Below the pieces are notes generated by a model. The model worked only from the letters and a program-made list of their open reading frames with translations. It did not search any database and had not been told where the DNA came from. This document shows positions 16,157 through 22,008 of a DNA stretch of 22,008 nucleotides, in pieces (within the stretch, counting starts at the first letter, position 1; each line of letters opens with the position of its first letter). The stretch comes from Clostridia bacterium (lineage in GTDB: Bacteria > UBA6262 > WVXT01 > JAUXBS01). A program made the position numbers and the translations under genes. The DNA lies in NCBI GenBank assembly GCA_030618495.1, contig JAUXDE010000015.1, forward strand, positions 1 to 22,008, read 5' to 3'.

Positions 16157-17146
16157 ATGGTAAAAATGTACTACAACAAGGACGCGGATTTAAAAGCGCT
16201 GAAAGGAAAAAAGATAGCAATAATAGGTTACGGCAGCCAGGGGCATGCCCAGGCGCAGAACCTGAGAGACAGCGGTTTAAAAGTTATAGTCGGTGAGTTA
16301 AAGGGAACAGCTAATTACAAACAGGCGGTTAAGGATAAGTGGAAACCAGTCTCTGCCGGTGACGCCGCAAAGAATGCCGACTGGATACAGATGCTGGTCC
16401 CTGACCAGGTTCAGGAAATCGTTTACAAGAAGGAAATAAAAAAGAACCTGAAAAAAGGCGCGGTGCTTGGCTTTTCACACGGGTTTAATATCCGTTTTAA
16501 AAGGATTGTTCCGCCTAAGGATGTTGACGTTATCTTGATTGCCCCCAAGGGGCCGGGGCACCTCGTGCGCAGAACTTACCTTGAAGGCAAGGGGACACCC
16601 GCGCTTATAGGGATAGGACAGAATGCCTCAAAGAAGGCAAAGGCGCTCGGGCTTGCCTATGCAAAGGGCATAGGCGCAACGAGGGCGGGAGTGCTTGAAA
16701 CCACGTTTGCCGAGGAGACGGAAACCGACCTTTTCGGCGAGCAGGTTGTACTCTGCGGCGGACTGATTGAACTCATCAAGGCAGGATTCGAGACCCTTGT
16801 AAAAGCAGGTTATAAGCCGGAAATCGCATACTTTGAATGCCTGCATGAGGTAAAACTCATCACCGACCTTATTCAGGAAGGCGGTATAGCCAACATGAAT
16901 TACTCGATTTCCGATACCGCGGAATACGGCGAATACGTAAGCGGCGGCCGGATAATCACCGGGCAAACAAAAAAGGAAATGAAAAAAATCCTTGCCGAAA
17001 TCCAAAACGGCAAGTTTGCCAAAAAGTGGCTTGCGGAGAGCGCCAAAGGAAGGCCGAACCTGATAAAGAAAAGGAAAGAAATTGAAAAACTTCAGATAGA
17101 GAAGGTAGGCAAAAAGCTAAGGTCAATGATGCCGTGGTTGAAGTAG
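16157..17146 (+). CDS. ilvC: Ketol-acid reductoisomerase, class I
   Basis: IlvC rearranges and reduces acetolactate or acetohydroxybutyrate to the dihydroxy acid used by IlvD. The 329-residue product is the short class I form. It starts [20 protein letters not shown] with the [17 protein letters not shown] nucleotide-binding loop (24-40), then LAFSHGF-like [22 protein letters not shown], and the knotted C-terminal domain with [27 protein letters not shown] and [16 protein letters not shown] carrying the Mg-binding acids and catalytic residues. It ends [10 protein letters not shown] as usual. The beta2-alphaB loop (46-54, GELKGTANY) departs from the common G-LR-x-GS-x-S and may alter cofactor choice. 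AAGGAAGGGG (16141-16150) is the ribosome site. leuA starts 33 bases after the stop. Confidence 0.96.
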   Translation: MVKMYYNKDADLKALKGKKIAIIGYGSQGHAQAQNLRDSGLKVIVGELKGTANYKQAVKDKWKPVSAGDAAKNADWIQMLVPDQVQEIVYKKEIKKNLKKGAVLGFSHGFNIRFKRIVPPKDVDVILIAPKGPGHLVRRTYLEGKGTPALIGIGQNASKKAKALGLAYAKGIGATRAGVLETTFAEETETDLFGEQVVLCGGLIELIKAGFETLVKAGYKPEIAYFECLHEVKLITDLIQEGGIANMNYSISDTAEYGEYVSGGRIITGQTKKEMKKILAEIQNGKFAKKWLAESAKGRPNLIKKRKEIEKLQIEKVGKKLRSMMPWLK

Positions 17147-17179
17147 GGGGGATACTGCGGTAGGTCAGGGAGATACGCA

Positions 17180-18724
17180 ATGGATAAAAGAAACAGAATA
17201 ATCATATTTGATACGACGTTAAGGGACGGGGAGCAATCCCCGGGGGCAAGTTTAAACATTGCCGATAAGTTAAAAATAGCAAAACAGCTGGTAAAACTGG
17301 GTGTTGACGTGATTGAAGCCGGTTTCCCGGTAGCCTCTCAGGGTGATTTTGAATCCGTGAGAACAATTGCAAAGCAGGTCAGGGGGGCTTCAATTGCGGG
17401 ACTTGCAAGGGCCACAAAAAAAGACATTGACGTGTGCTGGAATGCGGTCAAGTATGCCGCAAAACCCCGCGTACATACATTTATTGCAACAAGCGACATC
17501 CACCTGAAACACAAATTGAAAAGAACACGCCAGCAGGTACTGAAGGATACTGCCAGTGCCGTCAGGCATGCGAAGAAATATACCGATGATGTGGAATTCT
17601 CCGCGGAGGATGCATCAAGAAGCGATTTTAATTACCTGTGTAAAGTCATTGAAACCGCAATAAAGGCGGGAGCAACAACCATTAATGTACCAGACACCGT
17701 GGGGTATGCGATGCCGCATGAATTCGGCGGACTGGTAAAATCGCTGATAGAAACGGTGCCGAATTCCTGCAAGGCGGTTTTCAGCGTACACTGCCACAAT
17801 GACCTGGGAATGGCAGCCGCAAGCTCTATCTCTGCAATTGTCGGCGGGGCCCGCCAGGTTGAGTGTACTATTAACGGACTGGGGGAAAGGGCGGGGAATG
17901 CCTCGCTGGAAGAAGTGGTAATGAGTATAAATACGAGAAAAAAACTGCTTAAAGTGCATACTTCCATAAAAACGGAGGAAATATACAAGACAAGCAGGAT
18001 GGTAAGTAAGTTAACGGGATTAAACGTTCAGGCAAACAAGGCAATCGTAGGGAAGAACGCCTTTGCCCATGAAGCGGGCATACACCAGGACGGGATGATA
18101 AAACATGCCCTGACTTATGAAATCATGACGCCGGAATCCGTGGGTGTGGTTGAGAGCAGGCTGGTCCTGGGGAAGCATTCAGGACGGCATGCCTTCCGCA
18201 GGAAACTGGCATCAATGGGCTATAAACTTAACGAAAAGGAAATAGAAAAAGCTTTCATGCAGTTAAAGGGACTGGCTGATAAGAAGAAGGAGGTTTTTGA
18301 CGAGGATATTGAAGCCATTGTTGAAAACGAGGTAGTCCACGTGCAGGAGAAGTATAAACTGCAATACATTAATGTTACCAGCGGCAACAAGACGGTACCG
18401 ACGGCTACGATAAGCCTGAGCGTTCACGATAAAGGCAGGAAGGAAAGGACTGTCCAGGAGGCAGCCTGCGGAGACGGTCCCGTGGATGCCGCGCTGAAAG
18501 CAATTGACAGGATAACCGGGATAAAGTGCAAGCTGGATGATTATAAACTGCGTTCGGTTTCCCGGGGCAAGGACGCCATCGGTGAGGTTACCGTCAGGAT
18601 AGTCCCTGTTTCCGGGAAGGAATCATTTGTTGTCAACGGACGCGGCGCGTCAACCGATATCATTGAGGCCAGCGCGAAGGCATACGTTAATGCAATAAAC
18701 AGGCTTCTGGCGAGAACAAAATAG
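17180..18724 (+). CDS. leuA: 2-isopropylmalate synthase
   Basis: LeuA condenses 2-oxoisovalerate with acetyl-CoA, the committed step to leucine. The 514-residue protein has the DRE-TIM barrel motifs FDTTLRDGEQSPGASLNIAD (9-28), VIEAGFPVASQGDFESV, VEFSAEDASRSD, the metal site HCHNDLGMAAASSI, INGLGERAGNASLEEVV and NAFAHEAGIHQDGM, then a LeuA_dimer domain at about 385-512, the usual leucine feedback site. The EAGFP motif and Q in RDGEQSPG distinguish it from cimA, with which it shares ancestry. GGGAG at 17168-17172 is seven bases before the ATG. leuC follows after six bases. Confidence 0.96.
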   Translation: MDKRNRIIIFDTTLRDGEQSPGASLNIADKLKIAKQLVKLGVDVIEAGFPVASQGDFESVRTIAKQVRGASIAGLARATKKDIDVCWNAVKYAAKPRVHTFIATSDIHLKHKLKRTRQQVLKDTASAVRHAKKYTDDVEFSAEDASRSDFNYLCKVIETAIKAGATTINVPDTVGYAMPHEFGGLVKSLIETVPNSCKAVFSVHCHNDLGMAAASSISAIVGGARQVECTINGLGERAGNASLEEVVMSINTRKKLLKVHTSIKTEEIYKTSRMVSKLTGLNVQANKAIVGKNAFAHEAGIHQDGMIKHALTYEIMTPESVGVVESRLVLGKHSGRHAFRRKLASMGYKLNEKEIEKAFMQLKGLADKKKEVFDEDIEAIVENEVVHVQEKYKLQYINVTSGNKTVPTATISLSVHDKGRKERTVQEAACGDGPVDAALKAIDRITGIKCKLDDYKLRSVSRGKDAIGEVTVRIVPVSGKESFVVNGRGASTDIIEASAKAYVNAINRLLARTK

Positions 18725-18730
18725 GAAAAC

Positions 18731-19984
18731 ATGACAATAACAGAGAAAATACTGGCAAAGCATTGCGGCAGAAAGAGTGTTGAGCCGGGAGAATTAATTC
18801 AGTGCAGGGTGGATATAGCTCTTGCAAATGACATAACGGCGCCGCTCGCCATAAAGGAGTTTGAGAAAGTCGGCGCAAAAAAGGTCTTTGACAGGAATAA
18901 AATAGCGCTGGTTCCGGATCACTTCACGCCTAACAGGGACGCAAGGGCGGCGAACCAGTGTAAAATACTGAGGGATTTTGCCAAAAAACATAAGATAACC
19001 CATTACTACGAGGTGGGTGAGGTTGGCGTTGAACATGTCCTGCTCCCTGAAAAGGGCGTTGTACTGCCGGGCAACCTGATAATAGGCGCTGACTCGCATA
19101 CCTGCACCTACGGCGCGCTGGGGGCTTTCTCCACGGGAGTGGGTTCAACCGACCTTGCGGCGGCAATGGTTACGGGAAAGTGCTGGTTTAAGGTGCCGGA
19201 AACCATAAAATTCGTTTACAAAGGCAAACTCAATAAATGGGTGTCGGGCAAGGACCTGATACTTTACACCATTGGCGTTATAGGCGTTGACGGAGCCCTG
19301 TACAACTCAATGGAGTTCACGGGGCCCGTGATAAGAAAACTTGGCATGTCCGAGCGCATGACCATGTGCAACATGGCGATAGAAGCAGGGGCAAAGAACG
19401 GTATTATTGAAACAGATAAAATAACCCTTGATTACGTAAAGAACCGCGCGGAACGCAGTTTCCAGCCGGTTTACGGAGACAAAAAGGCAAAGTACAGCAA
19501 AGTCATAGAATTGGATTGCAGTAAAATAGAACCGCAGGTGGCATTCCCGCACCTTCCGGAAAACTCAAGGCCCATCAGCAAGGTCGGTAAGATAACCATT
19601 GACCAGGTTGTGATTGGTTCCTGCACCAACGGCAGGTACGAGGACCTGGCAATAGCCGCTAAGATACTTAAGAACAAAAAAGCAAACAGCAGCTTAAGGT
19701 TAATCGTAATACCTGCGACGCAGGAAGTGTACATGAAGGCAGTGAAGAACGGGCTCCTGGAGATATTCCTGAAATCGGGGGCTGCCCTGTGCCCGCCCAC
19801 CTGCGGGCCGTGCCTTGGCGGCCACATGGGAGTTCTCGGCGACGGGGAAGTGGCGCTTGCCACCACCAACAGGAACTTCACCGGTAGGATGGGAAGCCTG
19901 AAGTCAAAGGTTTACCTGTGCAGCCCTGCAATAGCGGCGGCATCGGCAATAAAAGGAAGAATAGTAAGTCCGGAAGAGATTTAG
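18731..19984 (+). CDS. leuC: 3-isopropylmalate dehydratase, large subunit
   Basis: With LeuD this aconitase-family enzyme isomerises 2- to 3-isopropylmalate; the same pair can process citramalate made by CimA. The 417 residues fit the shorter archaeal-type LeuC rather than the roughly 466-residue E. coli form. Seen: [41 protein letters not shown], and all three [4Fe-4S] ligands, Cys298 in GSCTNGR and Cys358/Cys361 in [26 protein letters not shown] and [16 protein letters not shown] close the protein. Homoaconitase-type activity cannot be ruled out by sequence, but the leu context decides. Normally leuD follows at once; here three other genes intervene. The AGGAGGG ribosome site of the next gene overlaps its stop. 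Confidence 0.95.
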   Translation: MTITEKILAKHCGRKSVEPGELIQCRVDIALANDITAPLAIKEFEKVGAKKVFDRNKIALVPDHFTPNRDARAANQCKILRDFAKKHKITHYYEVGEVGVEHVLLPEKGVVLPGNLIIGADSHTCTYGALGAFSTGVGSTDLAAAMVTGKCWFKVPETIKFVYKGKLNKWVSGKDLILYTIGVIGVDGALYNSMEFTGPVIRKLGMSERMTMCNMAIEAGAKNGIIETDKITLDYVKNRAERSFQPVYGDKKAKYSKVIELDCSKIEPQVAFPHLPENSRPISKVGKITIDQVVIGSCTNGRYEDLAIAAKILKNKKANSSLRLIVIPATQEVYMKAVKNGLLEIFLKSGAALCPPTCGPCLGGHMGVLGDGEVALATTNRNFTGRMGSLKSKVYLCSPAIAAASAIKGRIVSPEEI

Positions 19985-19996
19985 GAGGGATTTATT

Positions 19997-20224
19997 ATGA
20001 GACAGTATAAAATCATCGTGGAGAAGCACCCGGATGGTTATGTAGCATATCCACTGGGGCTAAAAGGTATTGTGGTTGGACAGGGAGATACATATGAAGA
20101 GGCGCTTGCCGATGTAAAGTCAGCAATTCGTTTTCATATTGAAACTTTCGGAAAAGAAGTACTAACGATAAAGCCGCGGATTATTGAAGCCTTTGTTGCT
20201 GAAACAGGAGTAGAAATTAAATGA
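19997..20224 (+). CDS. HicB-like protein (UPF0150 fold), orphan
   Basis: The 75-residue product matches the HicB N-terminal fold (a degraded dsRBD-like/RNase-H-related fold): YKIIVEKHPDGYVAYPLGLK, a GQGDTYEEALADVKSAI turn-helix typical of the family's G-x-T-x-EEA-x-x-x-x-x-EAI segment, then a short tail. HicB is usually the antitoxin of HicA, an RNA-targeting toxin with a dsRBD fold, but no HicA-like gene lies beside it: the flanking gaps are 12 and 33 bases. It has no visible added helix-turn-helix or ribbon-helix-helix, so it may not regulate transcription. AGGAGGG at 19983-19989 gives a strong ribosome site. With the next two genes it interrupts leuCD. Role unknown; the TA label is family inference only. 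Confidence 0.8.
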   Translation: MRQYKIIVEKHPDGYVAYPLGLKGIVVGQGDTYEEALADVKSAIRFHIETFGKEVLTIKPRIIEAFVAETGVEIK

Positions 20225-20257
20225 CAAAGTTTCCTGTTGATTTAAACCAAGGAAATA

Positions 20258-21112
20258 ATGAAGATAATCAGTAAATTAATCTTGCTTTGTTTTATAATCG
20301 TTTTTGTGTTGGGTAATTACTCTTATGCCATGGGAGAAGAAAAGCCCAAGATAGCAGTAATGAATTTAAATGCTGAGGGAGTTTCAGCCGTCGTAGCTAA
20401 TGCTGTAGGAGAATTTTTAAGGAATGATTTCATGGACATGGGTAAATATAGTGTAATAGAACGAGCCGGAATGGAACAGATATTAGCAGAACAGAAATTT
20501 CAATTATCAGGTTGTACTTCACAAGAATGTGCGGTAAGGGTAGGTAAAATATTAAATGTGCGAAAAATGGTTGTTGGCTCCGTAATAAAATTAGACAAGT
20601 ATTATATAAACATACGGGTTGTTGATATTGAAACTGGCGAGATTGAGAATTCAGTAAGGAAGAGTTGTGAGGGGCAGGAAGGATTAGAAAAAAAGAGCAG
20701 AATAATTGCAGGAATATTATCTGGTAAGAAAACAAAAGAAGTAAAATCAGAAGTGCCAAAAAAAGCACCTGGAACAGAATTATATAGCCCTATAAGAACA
20801 AATTATAATGAGTGGCGGGAAGCAACGAGGTCTAACAACAGTTCCTTTTTGGGGGCATGGATATTTGTCGGACTGGGGAGTCTTTTTTTTGTTTTTCCAA
20901 TTATTTATAAAGGCATATCAGGCTATGATGTTGCGGGTAGCACCTATGTGATATCGTTAGGAGGAATTTCATTATTAGGTGGGCTCATTATTCTTCCTTC
21001 CACATATAAAAAGAAAAGGCTCTTAAAAGAAATTGCTGAAAGGAATAGATGGACACTAACCATGAACAACGATGGAAAAATGATGTTAGCTTATAACGTA
21101 TACTGGAAATAG
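20258..21112 (+). CDS. Exported CsgG-like domain protein with two C-terminal membrane helices
   Basis: Residues 1-24 look like a signal peptide (MKIISK, hydrophobic core to about 19, SYA before a likely cleavage after Ala24); no good lipobox is seen. Residues about 29-150 resemble the CsgG/LpoB-type fold: PKIAVMNLNAEGVS, then YSVIERAGMEQILAEQ, the two-cysteine SGCTSQECAVRVGKIL segment and VVGSVIKLDKYYINIRVVDI. A Lys-rich linker follows, then hydrophobic stretches at about 197-219 and 227-248 and a short basic tail. The domain would sit outside the cytoplasm and be held in the inner membrane. CsgG relatives act in secretion or envelope assembly, but no specific job can be given. The coding sequence is clearly more AT-rich than leuC or leuD, suggesting separate origin. 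Confidence 0.7.
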   Translation: MKIISKLILLCFIIVFVLGNYSYAMGEEKPKIAVMNLNAEGVSAVVANAVGEFLRNDFMDMGKYSVIERAGMEQILAEQKFQLSGCTSQECAVRVGKILNVRKMVVGSVIKLDKYYINIRVVDIETGEIENSVRKSCEGQEGLEKKSRIIAGILSGKKTKEVKSEVPKKAPGTELYSPIRTNYNEWREATRSNNSSFLGAWIFVGLGSLFFVFPIIYKGISGYDVAGSTYVISLGGISLLGGLIILPSTYKKKRLLKEIAERNRWTLTMNNDGKMMLAYNVYWK

Positions 21113-21118
21113 GAAAAC

Positions 21119-21289
21119 ATGAGAAGTCAATTAACGGCAGTCTATGAAAAGAAGGGTGAATGGTATATTGGTTATGTTGAAGAGATTTCCGGTGTTAACA
21201 CGCAGGGAAGGACATTGAGGGAGGTAAAAGAGAATTTAAAAGATGCTCTTAAAATGGTTCTTTCAGCAAAACGGGCAAGGGTAAAATAA
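21119..21289 (+). CDS. Short HicB-like protein, orphan
   Basis: This 56-residue reading frame starts MRSQLTAVYEKKGEWYIGYV and continues EEISGVNTQGRTLREVKENL, then KDALKMVLSAKRARVK. The pattern of a beta hairpin, GV-x-TQG-x-T and an amphipathic helix with E-x-x-x-NL-x-DAL is that of the HicB/UPF0150 family, in a minimal form lacking any DNA-binding extension. AGGA at 21111-21114 is four bases before the ATG, and six bases separate it from the CsgG-like gene. No HicA partner is near; leuD begins seven bases after its stop. It is the second HicB-like gene within 1.3 kb but is not a close copy of the first. Small size makes it easy to miss. Confidence 0.75.
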   Translation: MRSQLTAVYEKKGEWYIGYVEEISGVNTQGRTLREVKENLKDALKMVLSAKRARVK

Positions 21290-21296
21290 AAAAGCA

Positions 21297-21791
21297 ATGA
21301 AAATAAAAGGCAAAGTCCATAAATACGGCAGGGATGTAAACACGGATGAAATCATTCCCGCCAAGTATCTTGATACTACGGATGAGAAGGAACTGGCGTC
21401 TTACTGTATGACGGGGATAGACGGTAGTTTCATTAAGAAGGTAAAAACCGGCGATATCATCGTTGCCGGCAAGAATTTCGGTTGCGGTTCTTCAAGGGAA
21501 CACGCGCCGATATCCATCAAGGCGGCGGGAATTAAATGCGTCATTGCGGAATCTTTTGCGAGGATATTCTACCGCAATGCAATAAATATAGGGTTGTCAA
21601 TCGTTGAGAGCGGCGATGCCCCGAAAAAGATAAAGGACGGCGACACGTTGAATATAGACCTTAACAGGGGGACTATTGAAGACATGACCAGCAGGAAGAA
21701 GTTTAGCATAAAGCCATTCCCGCCTTTTATCCGGGACATAATATCCGCCGGAGGCCTTATGAAACAGGTGAAGAGGACCCTGAAGAAATAA
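21297..21791 (+). CDS. leuD: 3-isopropylmalate dehydratase, small subunit
   Basis: LeuD is the swivel-domain partner of LeuC in the cytosol. The 164-residue product is the short archaeal-type form that matches the short LeuC here. Landmarks: VHKYGRDVNTDEIIPAKYLD at the N-terminus (the R-D-V-NTD-x-I-P block), the substrate-loop region YLDTTDEKEL, AGKNFGCGSSREHAPISIKA and ESFARIFYRNAINIGL. The ribosome-binding site is poor (only A-rich sequence upstream), which may mean coupling to the preceding HicB-like gene. The 98 bases after it carry no gene; they hold a possible weak promoter and the leuB ribosome site. Confidence 0.95.
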   Translation: MKIKGKVHKYGRDVNTDEIIPAKYLDTTDEKELASYCMTGIDGSFIKKVKTGDIIVAGKNFGCGSSREHAPISIKAAGIKCVIAESFARIFYRNAINIGLSIVESGDAPKKIKDGDTLNIDLNRGTIEDMTSRKKFSIKPFPPFIRDIISAGGLMKQVKRTLKK

Positions 21792-21809
21792 TCCATGAAA
21801 GAATTAATT

Positions 21810-21838
21810 TTAACAATCGGTAAAATTCATCTTATGTT
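21810..21838 (+). promoter_or_regulatory. Possible weak promoter before leuB
   Basis: TTAACA (21810-21815) and TATGTT (21833-21838) are 17 bases apart in the AT-rich leuD-leuB gap, matching the sigma-70 consensus at 5 and 4 of 6 positions. In such AT-rich sequence chance matches are common, so this is only a candidate for extra leuB expression. Confidence 0.25.
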
Positions 21839-21889
21839 TTATTTTATCGTGCTGGAATTATTTTAATTTAGAAAGGAGCAGTACACCAA

Positions 21890-22008
21890 ATGGCTAAGAC
21901 CTACAAGATCGGAGTTCTTCCCGGCGACGGGATCGGCCCTGAAATCATCAGGGAGGGAATGAAAGTACTTGATGCCGTATCAAAAAAGGCGGGTTTCGGA
22001 TACGAAAC
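21890..22008 (+). CDS. leuB: 3-isopropylmalate dehydrogenase, 5' part
   Basis: Only 39 codons are inside the window. They begin [20 protein letters not shown], the strongly conserved N-terminal strand and [10 protein letters not shown] loop of the isopropylmalate/isocitrate dehydrogenase family, followed by a helix with [11 protein letters not shown]. The leuA-leuC-leuD context favours LeuB, which oxidatively decarboxylates 3-isopropylmalate and, in the citramalate route, 3-methylmalate (erythro-beta-methylmalate). AAGGAG at 21873-21878 is upstream, with a rather long 11-base spacer. Isocitrate or tartrate dehydrogenase cannot be excluded from this fragment alone. Confidence 0.9.
   Translation, partial: MAKTYKIGVLPGDGIGPEIIREGMKVLDAVSKKAGFGYE

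Noticed and set aside
19985-21296. Complete HicAB toxin-antitoxin pair
   Set aside because: No HicA-like small basic frame with its conserved histidine lies between or beside the HicB-like genes; the gaps are too short to hold one.
1-22008. CRISPR array, tRNA or rRNA gene
   Set aside because: No regularly spaced identical repeats with unique spacers, no tRNA-like cloverleaf with the TTCGA arm, and no rRNA-like sequence were noticed while reading the gaps.

Overview
This is a gene-dense bacterial chromosome segment in which every convincing gene is on the + strand and most neighbours overlap or sit a few bases apart. The sequence does not name the organism. Lysine- and AT-leaning coding sequence, an LCP cell-envelope protein beside nadD and rsfS, a CsgG-like exported protein and an alaC-hom-thrC-thrB-lysC-cimA block together recall uncultured or deltaproteobacterial-like lineages (Omnitrophota is my guess, by memory only).

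Region 1 (1-3607) is a housekeeping run: the 3' part of nadD, an LCP-LytR_C protein, rsfS and argS, joined by 4-base or larger overlaps. It ends in a weak hairpin region. Region 2 (3608-4450) holds a strong sigma-70-type promoter, an HU-family DNA-binding gene, a terminator-like hairpin and a 265-bp non-coding element with 31-bp terminal inverted repeats that looks like a MITE.

Region 3 (4451 to the right edge) is one long amino-acid biosynthesis cluster. After a small two-helix membrane protein it carries an AlaC-type aminotransferase, hom, thrC, thrB, lysC, cimA, ilvD, ilvB, ilvN, ilvC, leuA, leuC, leuD and the start of leuB. It encodes threonine synthesis from aspartate semialdehyde, the valine/leucine trunk, and a pyruvate-based isoleucine route: CimA makes citramalate, LeuCD and LeuB convert it to 2-oxobutanoate, and IlvBN, IlvC and IlvD finish the pathway. 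No ilvA, asd or ilvE lies in the window.

The cluster is interrupted at a few places worth attention. A 145-nt leader before ilvD can fold into a long helix enclosing further hairpins, and part of it is complementary to the ilvD ribosome-binding site. A pair of related repeats lies between ilvN and ilvC. An AT-rich cassette of an orphan HicB-like gene, a CsgG-like membrane protein and a second 56-residue HicB-like gene splits leuC from leuD. No rRNA, tRNA, CRISPR array or complete transposase gene was seen.
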